Assembly (NCBI RefSeq): GCF_002294725.1
Contig: NZ_NSFT01000001.1
Coordinates: 1-64,000, forward strand
Length of the DNA: 64,000 nucleotides
Direction of reading: 5' to 3'
Origin: Mesorhizobium sp. WSM4313
GTDB lineage: Bacteria; Pseudomonadota; Alphaproteobacteria; Rhizobiales; Rhizobiaceae
Part shown: in pieces, positions 1-8,405 of the stretch
How positions within the stretch are numbered: the stretch's first letter is position 1
How the letters are laid out: every line of letters starts with the position of its first letter
Made by a program: the position numbers and the translations under genes
The notes under the pieces: model-generated
Seen by the model: only the letters and a program-made list of their open reading frames with translations
Told to the model about the DNA's origin: nothing
Database searches by the model: none

Positions 1-350
1 TAGTTCTGCATTATCATGTCCACGCCTCTTCCTGTGGTGCGGGGTCTGCTTGGAACAGCCCCGTGCAACTGTTCAGGTTGATGGTTCACCGGTGGGAAGG
101 GACCGAGCCATGCCACGGCCTGTCCGAGAGGACGACCAGGATTCATTCGGTCTCCTTCCCACTTCAACCATACACCAGAACCAACACACAGGATTTCTAT
201 GGTCTGCGCCGCGTCGCTTCGCTCCTTGCTCCGCCATAGAATGACGAGGTTGGGGCAGCTTCGACAATCCCCTGCGTTTGCGCAGATTTCACGGAAATGA
301 ATGGAAAATCTTGCACCCTATGTCAGGGCACCGGTTGAATATTATCACGC
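1..350. other. Left-edge stretch without a supported gene
   Basis: I see no convincing coding region here. The short open frames on both strands lack ribosome binding sites and recognisable protein features. Any upstream gene would lie outside the window. The right end borders the 3' end of the minus-strand MarR gene, and I saw no clear terminator hairpin. Confidence 0.5.
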
Positions 351-779
351 CTAAGATTCTTCCTGGCGCGAAAGCAGACGCCGCAGCATTGGCTCGATGC
401 GCGACAGCTCGTCGAGATGCGCGGCCGACAGTTCGGCCAGGCGATCGTCGGCCAAAGGGGTGAGCTGCAGCAAGACGCGGCGATGATCGCTCTTGTCCTG
501 ATCGCGGATGACCAGTCCTGCCTCGGCAAGGCGGTTCACCAGTTCCACCGCGCTGTGATGGCGGATGCGCAGCCGCTCGGCGAGATCGCCCACCGCCACC
601 GGTCCGCCGCCTGGAAATCCCTTGATCGCCAGCAGCGCCTGGTGCTGGCGCGGCGTGAGGCCCGCCTCGTTGGCCTGGACCTGGCTGAATTCGAGAAAGC
701 GGCGGATCAGATAACGGAACTGCGACAGCCGCTGGTAGTCGGCCTGGCTGATGGCGGGACGTTGTTTCGGCGGCGTCAT
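351..779 (-). CDS. MarR-family transcriptional regulator
   Basis: This 142-residue protein has the MarR layout: an N-terminal dimerisation helix, a winged helix-turn-helix over roughly residues 45-95 (VGDLAERLRIRHHSAVELVNRL followed by the DKSDHRR wing) and a C-terminal dimerisation helix. The DxRxxxL-type wing is conserved. I start at the ATG at 779; a TTG at 806 would add nine residues. The gene is divergent from the CLC chloride protein at 950, and a perfect inverted repeat (879-895) lies between them. I infer that it regulates itself and/or the CLC gene. The ligand is unknown; the family typically responds to phenolics, oxidants or salicylate-like compounds. Confidence 0.85.
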   Translation of the reverse strand: MTPPKQRPAISQADYQRLSQFRYLIRRFLEFSQVQANEAGLTPRQHQALLAIKGFPGGGPVAVGDLAERLRIRHHSAVELVNRLAEAGLVIRDQDKSDHRRVLLQLTPLADDRLAELSAAHLDELSRIEPMLRRLLSRQEES

Positions 780-878
780 TTCCCGACTTATGGTCTTTTC
801 GTGCAAAAGCTCAACCGGCCGCCGCGATCCCCGTCCAAAATGACGCGGCGCAGCGATTGAAAACAGCCTTGCAGATTT

Positions 879-895
879 ATATCGTGTTACGATAT
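879..895. promoter_or_regulatory. Palindromic operator candidate between marR and clc
   Basis: The site reads ATATCGT-GTT-ACGATAT, a perfect 7-bp inverted repeat with a 3-nt spacer. It lies 55 bases before the CLC start codon and 100 bases before the divergent MarR start. Its size and AT-rich arms are typical of MarR operators. Assignment to the neighbouring MarR protein is inference. Confidence 0.55.
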
Positions 896-949
896 GAGGC
901 CACCTGAAACCGGCGGTCTACGTGCCGTCAGAAAGTTCAGGCTCCCAAA

Positions 950-2755
950 ATGAAATCCGCTCACGCCGGCAACGGCCATCTTCGCGACTTCACGACCGAT
1001 CCGCGCGTGCTGCTCATCGCGGCCATTGCCGTGGTGGTGGCGACCGCCGGGCTCTTCGCCGGCATCGTGCTCCTGCAGCTCATCCGTCTTGCCACCAACA
1101 TCGCCTATTTCGGTCAGTTCTCGCTGGCCGACCTCAAGCTCGAGGATACGCCGCTTGGGCTTGCCGCGGTGCTCGTGCCGGTGATCGGCGCGCTGATCAT
1201 CGGACTGATGGCGCGCTTCGGCAGCGAGAAAATCCGCGGCCACGGCATTCCCGAGGCCATCGAGGCGATCCTGCTCGGACGCTCGCGGCTCGATGCCAAG
1301 GTCGCGGTGCTGAAGCCGCTGTCGTCGGCGATTTCGATCGGCTCGGGCGGACCGTTCGGCGCCGAAGGCCCGATCATCATGACCGGGGGCGCCATCGGCT
1401 CGCTGATCGCGCAAATGCTTCCGGTCAGCGACAATGAGCGCAAGACGCTGCTGGTGGCGGGTGCCGCGGCCGGCATGACGACGGTGTTCGGCACGCCGAT
1501 CGCCGCCATCATGCTCGCCGTCGAGCTGCTCCTGTTCGAATGGACGCCGCGCAGCTTCATCCCGGTCGCCGTCGCTGCGATCGTCGCGGAAGTCGAGCGC
1601 ACCCTGCTGCACCTGCCGGGCCCGATCTTCCCGTTCTCCGGAACCATGGAGGCATCGATCGCCGGGCTGGGCGGCTGGGTGCTGGTCGGCATCGCCGCCG
1701 GGCTGCTTTCGGGGCTGCTGACGCAATTGGTCTATGCCTGCGAGGACGCCTTCCTGAAGCTGCCGATCCACTGGATGTGGTGGCCGATGATCGGCGGCCT
1801 GGTGGTCGGTATCGGCGGCTTGATCGAGCCGCACGCGCTCGGCGTCGGCTATGACAACATCGCCAACATGCTCGACGGCCGCACGGTCGCCACTGCCGCG
1901 CTGCTGCTTCTGGTGGTGAAGGCCGTCATCTGGTCGGTGGCGCTGGGTTCGGGAACCTCGGGCGGCGTGCTGGCGCCGCTGCTCATCATGGGCGGCGCGA
2001 TGGGAGCGGTGCTCTCGGGTATCCTGCCCGAGGCAAGCCCCGGCTTCTGGCCGCTGCTGGCGATGGCGGCGACGATGGGCGGCACCATGCGCGCGCCGCT
2101 GACCGCGACCTTCTTCGCCACCGAGCTCACCGGCAACACGCATGTGCTGGTGCCGCTGATCGCGGCTTGCGCCACCGCGCATGCGGTCACCGTGCTGTTG
2201 ATGAAGCGCTCGATCCTGACCGAGAAAGTGGCGCGGCGCGGACACCATCTCGTGCGCGAATACCGCGTCGATCCATTCGCCTTGACCAGGGTCAAGGAAG
2301 TGATGACGACCAAGGTCGAGAGCGTGCCGGCGACGATGACATTGCATGGCGCGGCGACCTTCCTGACCGCGCCGGACACGCGGCATCCGAGCTTCCCGGT
2401 GATCGATGAGGCGGGGCATGTGCTCGGCGTCATCGATCCGCCGGCGATCCTGCGCTGGCGCCGTAACGGCAAGCACCGCAAGGCGACGCTGAGGGAGCTG
2501 CTGGCCGGCAGCAAGATCACACTGGCCTATCCGGACGAATATCTGGAGGCGCTTTCCGACAAGCTGCTCACCGCCAATGTCTCGCATCTGCCGGTCGTCT
2601 CACGCGAGGATGAACGGCTCGTCGGCTATATCGGCTGGAAAGACATGATGCGGGTAAGGTCGAAAAAGCAGGCGGAGGAGCGCGACCGCACTGCATTGCT
2701 GAGCTTCGGCGCGAAGCGCAAGGCGCAACAAAACGTCAGCGATAGCGCGGCCTAG
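950..2755 (+). CDS. CLC-family chloride channel/transporter with C-terminal CBS pair
   Basis: This is a 601-residue inner-membrane CLC protein with about 430 residues of hydrophobic core followed by two CBS domains (about 435-590). Family motifs are visible but altered. The gating loop GSGGPFGAEGP (131-141) keeps the gating glutamate, E139. The usual GSGIP is GHGIP (97-101), so the Cl-coordinating serine is histidine. The GxFxP motif is GGVLAP (338-343). The position of the internal proton glutamate of E. coli ClcA (E203) appears to be leucine, L193. These changes suggest a channel-like or otherwise atypical transporter rather than a standard 2Cl-/H+ antiporter. It is divergent from a MarR regulator. 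The stop overlaps the convergent RHH gene by 4 bp. Confidence 0.88.
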   Translation: MKSAHAGNGHLRDFTTDPRVLLIAAIAVVVATAGLFAGIVLLQLIRLATNIAYFGQFSLADLKLEDTPLGLAAVLVPVIGALIIGLMARFGSEKIRGHGIPEAIEAILLGRSRLDAKVAVLKPLSSAISIGSGGPFGAEGPIIMTGGAIGSLIAQMLPVSDNERKTLLVAGAAAGMTTVFGTPIAAIMLAVELLLFEWTPRSFIPVAVAAIVAEVERTLLHLPGPIFPFSGTMEASIAGLGGWVLVGIAAGLLSGLLTQLVYACEDAFLKLPIHWMWWPMIGGLVVGIGGLIEPHALGVGYDNIANMLDGRTVATAALLLLVVKAVIWSVALGSGTSGGVLAPLLIMGGAMGAVLSGILPEASPGFWPLLAMAATMGGTMRAPLTATFFATELTGNTHVLVPLIAACATAHAVTVLLMKRSILTEKVARRGHHLVREYRVDPFALTRVKEVMTTKVESVPATMTLHGAATFLTAPDTRHPSFPVIDEAGHVLGVIDPPAILRWRRNGKHRKATLRELLAGSKITLAYPDEYLEALSDKLLTANVSHLPVVSREDERLVGYIGWKDMMRVRSKKQAEERDRTALLSFGAKRKAQQNVSDSAA

Positions 2756-2979
2756 GTCGCGGCACCGCCGCGTTTTGCCCAGGCCAACACATAGAGCCTC
2801 AGCGCTGATGACAGGTTGGCGTCCCGCGTGCGCGTCTCGTCGATCTCGGCGACCAGAGCCGCGAGCGACAGCGAACGCTGCGCGGCGATGGCGATGAGGT
2901 CTTCATAGAAAGGCTGCTCCAGGGAAAAGCTGGTGCGGTGACCGCGGATCGTTACCGAACGTTTTTCGACCGCGGCCAT
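2752..2979 (-). CDS. Ribbon-helix-helix domain protein (RHH_4 type)
   Basis: This 75-residue protein resembles the small RHH_4 proteins common in Hyphomicrobiales. A beta strand (KRSVTIRGHRTSFSLE) is followed by helices containing YEDLIAIAAQRSLSLAALVAEID. The fold suggests DNA binding, but no target is known. It is the last gene of a minus-strand run SspB - DUF4169 - RHH with gaps of 8-9 bp, so the three are probably co-transcribed. Its stop codon overlaps the convergent CLC gene. Confidence 0.75.
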   Translation of the reverse strand: MAAVEKRSVTIRGHRTSFSLEQPFYEDLIAIAAQRSLSLAALVAEIDETRTRDANLSSALRLYVLAWAKRGGAAT

Positions 2980-2987
2980 TGCAGGAC

Positions 2988-3185
2988 TCAGCGCTTGCCA
3001 GGGTCGTCGGGTTTTTCCCGGCGATGGCCGGCCACGAATTTCTCGGCCTTCTCCGACGTCAGCCGGTCACGCTCGCGCTCTGGCTTCGAGCGGCCGTACA
3101 GCGCCCGGTTCTCGCCGGCCCGGCGTTCCTTCTCGGTGCGCGCTTTCTGCTTGCGGGCCTGGCGGAGATTGATGACCTCGCCCAT
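2988..3185 (-). CDS. DUF4169 family small basic protein
   Basis: This 65-residue, highly charged protein begins MGEVINLRQARKQKARTEKE, the hallmark of DUF4169. It has a long basic helix and no membrane segment. Its function is unknown. It lies between sspB and the RHH gene in a tight minus-strand cluster, an arrangement I recall as common in rhizobia. The start is the ATG at 3185. Confidence 0.75.
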   Translation of the reverse strand: MGEVINLRQARKQKARTEKERRAGENRALYGRSKPERERDRLTSEKAEKFVAGHRREKPDDPGKR

Positions 3186-3194
3186 GGCGCCGGG

Positions 3195-3725
3195 CTACTT
3201 CTTGCGGAAGGCGTCGAGCGAAACGACGTCGGCGCCCTTGGCGCCGGTCTCGGCGACCGCCTGCTTCTTTTCGGCCTCGGCGGCCTTCTTCTTGTTTTCC
3301 GCCTTCTTCTCGGGAACGACGGCGACCGGTTCGGGGGCCGGAGCCGCGGCCTCGTCTTCGGCGCTTTCCGTCTTGACGTCGAATTCGAGCTCGAAATTGA
3401 CCGACGGATCGTAGAAGCCGCGCACGGCGGAGAAGGGGATTTCGAGCTTTTCCGGCACGTCGGAGAAGGAAAGCCCGACCTCGAAGCCGGCATCCGTCAC
3501 CTTGAGGTCCCAGTACTGGAACTGGATGACGATGGTCATCTGCTCCGGATAGCGCTCGCGCAGCCTGGACGAAATGCGCACGCCCGGCGCGCCGGTCAGG
3601 AAGGTGATGAAGAAATGATGATTTCCCGGGAGGCCGGTGCGCGCGACCTCGGCCAGGACCTTGCGCATGACACCGCGCAGAGCCTCCTGGGCCAGAATGT
3701 CATAGCGGATGTGGTCGTCGGCCAT
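3195..3725 (-). CDS. sspB: SspB-type ClpXP adaptor protein
   Basis: This 176-residue protein belongs to the alphaproteobacterial SspB family (formerly DUF2150), which tethers ssrA-tagged substrates to the ClpXP protease. The folded substrate-binding domain covers about residues 1-120 (motifs HHFFITFLTGAPGVRIS, MTIVIQFQYWDL, SFSDVPEKLEIPF). A long acidic/alanine-lysine linker follows, and the C-terminus (ADVVSLDAFRKK) is the expected ClpX-docking tail. I start at the ATG at 3725 because the domain begins there; the open frame continues upstream without homology. The tmRNA that adds the tag is encoded 3 kb away (6618-6945). It heads the sspB - DUF4169 - RHH run. Confidence 0.9.
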   Translation of the reverse strand: MADDHIRYDILAQEALRGVMRKVLAEVARTGLPGNHHFFITFLTGAPGVRISSRLRERYPEQMTIVIQFQYWDLKVTDAGFEVGLSFSDVPEKLEIPFSAVRGFYDPSVNFELEFDVKTESAEDEAAAPAPEPVAVVPEKKAENKKKAAEAEKKQAVAETGAKGADVVSLDAFRKK

Positions 3726-3841
3726 CTGATGGTCGGGTTCCGTTGAATCGTCCGCATAGCTGTAATCAAGCTTGAGCGCGGCGTAAACCGCATATAGGCG
3801 CAAAGCCGTGAGGCCAAGAGGGGTGCCGGCGATTTGATGGC

Positions 3842-4525
3842 TCAGGCGTGAGCGAGCGCAGCCTGCTTGGCGGCTGGCGATTTCCTTCTGGCGAAGGCGC
3901 CGAGAAAGGTCCGCACGCCGTTCGTGGCCGAGCGCAGCACCTCTTCCTCGGTGGGCACGCCGCCCAGCATGAAAGTGATCTGAAGCTCGGCGTTGACGAG
4001 GGCGAAGAACTGACGCGCCGCGACGTCGGGGTCGCCGATCGACAGGTGGCCGGCGAAGGCAAGCCGGGCAAAGCGCGCGGCAAGCGCCGACCAGGTACGG
4101 CCCGGGCCTTGCTCGCGCCATTCGGCAAACAGTTCCGGATAACGCTCGCCTTCGGCCTGGATCAGCTTGCGCAGGAAACGGCCGTCGCGGTTGCAGATGC
4201 AGTTGCGATTCATGCGCACGGCGAAGGCGATCAGGTCGGCTTCCAGGTCCGTGGGCTGATCGGGAAAGCTGGCGATGGTGGCGAAGATGCCGGCATTGCA
4301 GCGCTCCGTCAGGTCGCGTACGACCGCGACGAACAGCTTTTCCTTGTCGCCATGGTGGTTGTAGACGGTCTGCCGTGAAACGCCGGCCTCGGCCGCGATC
4401 AGGTCGATATTGGCGCCGGCATAGCCTTCGCGGCAGAAAACGGAAGCGGCGGCGTCGACCACCGACACGCGCTTGGCCTCGTGGCTGCGTGGCGGGAAAG
4501 TGTCAGGAGAAACGCCGTGCTTCAT
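3842..4525 (-). CDS. TetR/AcrR-family transcriptional regulator
   Basis: This 227-residue protein has an N-terminal TetR helix-turn-helix (about 20-66; AAASVFCREGYAGANIDLIA then AGVSRQTVYNHHGDKEKLF). The ligand domain contains a FLRKLIQAEGERYPEL segment typical of AcrR-like members with a TetR_C domain. It is divergent from the MFS drug-efflux gene at 4713, with 187 bp between start codons containing an imperfect 18-bp palindrome (4555-4572). The simplest reading is a local repressor of the pump. The start is the ATG at 4525. Confidence 0.87.
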   Translation of the reverse strand: MKHGVSPDTFPPRSHEAKRVSVVDAAASVFCREGYAGANIDLIAAEAGVSRQTVYNHHGDKEKLFVAVVRDLTERCNAGIFATIASFPDQPTDLEADLIAFAVRMNRNCICNRDGRFLRKLIQAEGERYPELFAEWREQGPGRTWSALAARFARLAFAGHLSIGDPDVAARQFFALVNAELQITFMLGGVPTEEEVLRSATNGVRTFLGAFARRKSPAAKQAALAHA

Positions 4526-4554
4526 GAAAAATCTATATAGCGGTGATTGACGAA

Positions 4555-4572
4555 TTGGACAAGCCTGTCTAA
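4555..4572. promoter_or_regulatory. Candidate TetR operator
   Basis: The sequence TTGGACAAGCCTGTCTAA is an imperfect palindrome (7 of 9 pairs) between the divergent TetR and MFS genes. Its size fits a TetR-type operator. No experimental link is implied. Confidence 0.35.
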
Positions 4573-4712
4573 ATTTGTGGACACAATAAAGGAAGCCCGC
4601 ACGGAAAGGGCGAAGAAATTCGCCCTTGGACGTAGGATTTCCGCGGGATGGAACGTCCTGGGTTCAGACGCCGGCATTTTGCGGCCGCAACCAGATCCGA
4701 AAGAGCCTTATC

Positions 4713-5918
4713 ATGAGTCCCAAATTCCTCCGCATTGCGGTCGTGCTCGGCTTGTTGTCCGCGATCGGCCCATTTGCGATCGATATGTATCTTCCCGCGC
4801 TGCCTTCGATCGGCCAGGACCTGCATGCCGGCACCGCCGCCGTACAGATGAGCCTTCTGATCTTCTTCCTGTCGATGGGTTTTGGGCAGATCGTCGTCGG
4901 CCCGATCTCCGACATGGTCGGCCGCAAGGCGCCGCTTTACGCCGGCCTGGCGCTGTTCATGGTCGGCGGCGTCGGCTCGGCGATGGCGCCGACCATCGAG
5001 TGGCTGATCGCCTTCCGCTTTCTGCAAGGTCTCGGCGCCAGCGCCGGCATGGCGGTGCCGCGCGCCATCGTGCGCGACCTGCACACAGGCAACGAGGCCG
5101 CCAAGCTGATGTCGCTTCTGATGCTGGTCTTCTCGGTGTCGCCGATCCTGGCGCCGCTGACCGGCAGCCAGATCATCGAGAGCTTCGGCTGGCGCGCCGT
5201 GTTCTGGACGGTGACGGGCGCGGCCGCTTTGGCCACTATCCTGCTTGCCACCTCCCTCAAGGAGACGCGGCCAGTCGAAGAGCGCGCCGGCTCATCCTTC
5301 GGCACGGCGCTTGCCGGCTACCGCTACCTGATGGGCGACCGCAACTTCCTCGGCCTCGTGGCGATTGCGGGCTTCGGCATTGCGAGCTTCTTCGTCTATC
5401 TGTCGAGCTCGTCCTTCATCCTGATCGACCATTACGGCCTGTCGCCGTCGGTCTACAGCGTCTTCTTCTCGATCAACGCGGTCGCGTTCATCGGCATGTC
5501 GCAGCTGACCGGGTTGCTGGCCGACCGCTTCGGGTTGAAGCGCGTCGTCTGGGTGGCGGTCACCGGCTATGCCACGGTGATGGTGGCGCTGTTCGCGATC
5601 ATGGCCTCCGGCGTCGACCGACTCGACGTGATGGCCGCGCTGCTTTTTGTCGGCTACGGTTTCCTCGGCCTCGTCATCCCCACCACCTCGGTGCTGGCGA
5701 TGGAAGAGCATGGCGAGATCGCCGGCACGGCCTCGGCGCTGATGGGCACGCTGCACTTCGCCATCGGCGCGCTGGCGATGGGCGTCGCCGGTATCTTCTT
5801 CGACGGCACGCCGCTGCCGATGGTGGCCGGCATCGCGCTGTGCGCCGTGATCTCCTTCACTCTGGCCAAGCTGACGCTCGGCCGCGCGCGCGAAGCGGTC
5901 GAAGCGCCGGCGGAGTAG
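4713..5918 (+). CDS. Bcr/CflA-type multidrug efflux MFS transporter
   Basis: This 401-residue inner-membrane protein has about 12 hydrophobic segments and begins with the family signature IGPFAIDMYLPALPSIGQDL. Motif A is clear (GPISDMVGRKAPL), and a motif-C-like segment (PILAPLTGSQIIESFGWR) follows in TM5. These place it in DHA1/Bcr-CflA, proton-driven exporters of drugs such as bicyclomycin. I chose the ATG at 4713, which has AAAGAG at good spacing; a TTG at 4626 would add 29 non-homologous residues. A TetR regulator is divergent upstream and a strong terminator follows. Confidence 0.9.
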   Translation: MSPKFLRIAVVLGLLSAIGPFAIDMYLPALPSIGQDLHAGTAAVQMSLLIFFLSMGFGQIVVGPISDMVGRKAPLYAGLALFMVGGVGSAMAPTIEWLIAFRFLQGLGASAGMAVPRAIVRDLHTGNEAAKLMSLLMLVFSVSPILAPLTGSQIIESFGWRAVFWTVTGAAALATILLATSLKETRPVEERAGSSFGTALAGYRYLMGDRNFLGLVAIAGFGIASFFVYLSSSSFILIDHYGLSPSVYSVFFSINAVAFIGMSQLTGLLADRFGLKRVVWVAVTGYATVMVALFAIMASGVDRLDVMAALLFVGYGFLGLVIPTTSVLAMEEHGEIAGTASALMGTLHFAIGALAMGVAGIFFDGTPLPMVAGIALCAVISFTLAKLTLGRAREAVEAPAE

Positions 5919-5938
5919 GACAGCTGTTGAGAAGATAG

Positions 5939-5965
5939 AAAGGCCGGGTCGATCCCGGCCTTTTT
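5939..5965 (+). terminator. Intrinsic terminator after the MFS gene
   Basis: A 10-bp GC-rich stem (AAAGGCCGGG / CCCGGCCTTT) with a 5-nt loop is followed by a short T run. It lies 20 bp after the MFS stop and touches the stop codon of the convergent AAA gene. Confidence 0.85.
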
Positions 5966-6522
5966 CATGTTCCTGGCGAAGCTGTTTGATCGAGGACGAA
6001 GCGCACCCGTTCATCGACCGCAGCAAGGGGCAACGGCATCAGATCGTAGCCGAGCTCCGCATACACGCCCGTCAACGAACGGAATGTGCGCTCGGCTTCC
6101 TCGAGCGTTTGCCGGCGCTCCTCGTCCTGCGTGAAAATCTCCGGCCATGGCGGGGCGACGAAGACGCGGCGCGCGTAGCGGAATTTTCCAGCCGCGCTCG
6201 TGATGTGGTCCGGCACCGGCAGGCCGCAGAGCCTGAGATAGCCGATCGTGTCGGGCGCGCCGCGGTCGAAGAACACCCGGCCGGGTTCGGTATGCGCGGC
6301 GTGCCAGGAGCGCAGCTCCCAAGACAGCATCAGCTCGGCAAAGAACGCGCGCTCCCGCCAGGGAAGGGTAGGGCCGCCGATGGCCATCTGATCGCGGATG
6401 ATGCCGCGCCCGGCTTCGGGCGCGGTCGCGAAGCCTTGGGCCCGCAGCGCCTCGATCAGCGTGGTCTTGCCGGAGCCGGGGCCGCCGGTCAGCACGAAAA
6501 ATCGATCGGTATCGTCTTGCAT
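5965..6522 (-). CDS. AAA-family ATPase (AAA_28-like)
   Basis: This 185-residue P-loop protein has a Walker A (LTGGPGSGKTTLIEAL) near residues 11-26 and a FFDRGAPDTIGYL motif that resembles the Walker B/lid region of nucleoside-kinase-like AAA_28 proteins. No partner domain is present. Its function is unknown; the fold suggests a kinase or nucleotide-dependent modifier. I start at the ATG at 6522 (MQDDTDRFFVLTGG); a TTG at 6549 would add nine residues. It lies just downstream of tmRNA on the same strand. Confidence 0.75.
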   Translation of the reverse strand: MQDDTDRFFVLTGGPGSGKTTLIEALRAQGFATAPEAGRGIIRDQMAIGGPTLPWRERAFFAELMLSWELRSWHAAHTEPGRVFFDRGAPDTIGYLRLCGLPVPDHITSAAGKFRYARRVFVAPPWPEIFTQDEERRQTLEEAERTFRSLTGVYAELGYDLMPLPLAAVDERVRFVLDQTASPGT

Positions 6523-6617
6523 CGCCTGTCCATGGATGATGGGCGGCAAGCCCGCGCATCAGGCGCCGGACGAGCCTTGGCCGTTCGGTTGATTGGGGAG
6601 AAGCAAGGAGGGGGAAG

Positions 6618-6945
6618 GTGGAGGTTTCTGTTGCCAGGTACCTCCGAACCCCGCCTAGAAGTGCGAACCCCTAGGGCTTGATTTGAAGCGTTCGCGCCGC
6701 ATTAAGCAGCGAGACGAGCTTCCGCATAGTTGTCGTTGGCAACTATAAGTCTAGCCCGATAACGGTGGTACAATGCCGGGCAAAAGTACGATCTTTACAC
6801 CTTCGTCGATCCTATTTCGCCCCCAGCAAAAGCCGCTCCGTCAGCCAGAGCGGTTTTTGGTGGAGGCGCCGGGTACCGCCCCCGGGTCCGAACGGCTTAT
6901 TTCATCGCCTGTTTATCGCCATAGTCGGTCAAGCCGACGAACCGT
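6618..6945 (-). ncRNA. ssrA: Circularly permuted two-piece tmRNA
   Basis: Reading the minus strand, the acceptor piece comes first and ends at 6858 with ...GCGCCTCCACCA, including an encoded CCA. After a spacer of about 33 nt, the coding piece starts near 6824 with GGGGGCG. The two ends form a perfect 7-bp acceptor stem with one G-U pair. The tag frame at 6740-6702 encodes ANDNYAEARLAA followed by TAA, a rhizobial-type proteolysis tag. The order (3' part before 5' part) is the permuted architecture known from Alphaproteobacteria, matured into two RNAs. Outer boundaries are approximate: the 5' end of the acceptor piece is somewhere around 6930-6950 and the 3' end of the coding piece near 6610-6620. 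It rescues stalled ribosomes and tags nascent chains for ClpXP. Confidence 0.93.
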
Positions 6946-7142
6946 ATATAGGGAGCGGCGAGGGAAAAATAAAGGCCAAAACCGGCGCTTAACCGGTTGT
7001 GCCAAACGGCAGCCAAGGGTTGACTTGCGCGCCCACTCAATCAAATCTCGCTCCCGGTGAGGAGTCTCTGACCTGGCGCACAGGTTGCGGCGCGCCACAA
7101 CCCTCATCGATCGGATCAGTGGCGCCGACGAGGGGAAGTTTG

Positions 7143-7454
7143 ATGGCCGACTATCTTGCGGATGTGAAGAAATATGATGCCGGCGCCAGCGCCGACGCGG
7201 TCGATAAGATCGTCAAGCATCTGGGCATTGCGCTCAGGAACCGCGATTCCTCGCTGGTGTCCTGCACCGACCCGAAGGAACTCGATCGCGTGCGGGAGAA
7301 CTGGATCGGCAAGAAGCTCGGCATCGCCGATGCCGCAAAGGCGAATGCCTCGATCGAGAAGACCTGCAAGGCGATGCAGGCCGACAACACCAAGAGCCGC
7401 GTGACCTTCTATTATCTGGTTGCCAAGGATCTCGGCAAACTCGGCTCGCTGTAG
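7143..7454 (+). CDS. DUF2853 family protein
   Basis: This 103-residue soluble protein begins MADYLADVKKYDAGASADAV and ends LVAKDLGKLGSL, the start and end expected of the all-helical DUF2853 family. Its function is unknown. The ATG at 7143 has a strong ribosome binding site (GAGGGGAAG). The stretch between tmRNA and this gene (6946-7142) holds the divergent promoters. Nothing in it points to a specific regulator. Confidence 0.8.
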   Translation: MADYLADVKKYDAGASADAVDKIVKHLGIALRNRDSSLVSCTDPKELDRVRENWIGKKLGIADAAKANASIEKTCKAMQADNTKSRVTFYYLVAKDLGKLGSL

Positions 7455-7597
7455 GGCATAGCCATTCCGGTGGCCGGCACGAAACAGTGCCGGCTCCGTG
7501 GGCTTTTGGCGCGATCCGCATTTGCCGCCCGCTTTGCGGTGTTCGACCGGCTGTCGGTCGGGTATGATTGCCTGTCATCCGAATCGAGGCGGAGCCG

Positions 7598-8392
7598 ATG
7601 CGCCAATATCTCGACCTGTTGAAGCATGTGCTGGAGACCGGTGCCGACCGTGGCGACCGTACCGGGACAGGCACGCGCTCGGTGTTCGGCTACCAGATGC
7701 GCTTCGACCTTTCGCGCGGCTTTCCGGTTACGACCACCAAGAAGCTGCATCTGAAGTCGATCATCCACGAGCTTTTGTGGTTTCTGGCCGGCGACACCAA
7801 CATCAAATATCTCAACGATCATGGGGTCACCATCTGGGACGAATGGGCCGACGAGAACGGCGATCTCGGACCGGTCTATGGCAAGCAATGGCGCTCATGG
7901 CCGGACGGGCGTGGCGGCGAGATCGACCAGATTGCGGGCCTTTTGAAGGAGATACGCCGGAATCCCAACTCGCGCCGGCTGATCGTATCGGCCTGGAACC
8001 CGGCCGAAGTCGAGGCGATGGCGCTGCCGCCCTGCCACTGCCTGTTCCAGTTCTATGTTTCGGAAGGCCGGCTCTCGTGCCAGCTTTACCAGCGCTCGGG
8101 CGATATTTTCCTCGGCGTGCCGTTCAACATCGCCTCCTATGCCTTGCTCACCCTCATGGTGGCGCAGGTCACCGGGCTGAAGCCCGGCGACTTCGTTCAC
8201 ACGCTGGGCGATGCGCATCTTTATTCGAACCATTTCGAGCAGGCGCGGGAGCAACTGCGGCGCACGCCCAAGGCCTTGCCGACGATGTGGATCAATCCGG
8301 AAGTGAAGGACCTCTTCGCCTTCCGCTTCGAGGATTTCCGCCTCGAGAACTATTTCGCGGACGCGAATATCAAGGCGCCTATCGCGGTATGA
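7598..8392 (+). CDS. thyA: Thymidylate synthase
   Basis: This 264-residue protein has the same length as E. coli ThyA. It converts dUMP plus methylene-tetrahydrofolate to dTMP plus dihydrofolate. The catalytic cysteine is C146 in [12 protein letters not shown]. The dUMP-binding arginine loop ([16 protein letters not shown]) and the C-terminal folate-site end (IKAPIAV) are intact. The ATG at 7598 is preceded by GGCGGAG; a TTG 30 bases upstream is less likely. The dihydrofolate product is reduced by FolA, encoded at 13871. In many rhizobia thyA and folA lie close together; here the mod and cobF genes separate them. Confidence 0.97.
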   Translation: MRQYLDLLKHVLETGADRGDRTGTGTRSVFGYQMRFDLSRGFPVTTTKKLHLKSIIHELLWFLAGDTNIKYLNDHGVTIWDEWADENGDLGPVYGKQWRSWPDGRGGEIDQIAGLLKEIRRNPNSRRLIVSAWNPAEVEAMALPPCHCLFQFYVSEGRLSCQLYQRSGDIFLGVPFNIASYALLTLMVAQVTGLKPGDFVHTLGDAHLYSNHFEQAREQLRRTPKALPTMWINPEVKDLFAFRFEDFRLENYFADANIKAPIAV

Positions 8393-8405
8393 GCCAGTTT
8401 TCGGC

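Noticed and set aside
887..2587. 566-residue minus-strand open frame antisense to the CLC gene
   Set aside because: It is His/Arg/Asp-rich without domain features and is a shadow of GC-rich codons in a clear CLC gene.
6765..7060. Short plus-strand ORFs over the tmRNA region
   Set aside because: The stretch is explained by the minus-strand tmRNA and its promoter; the ORFs have no ribosome binding sites or homology.
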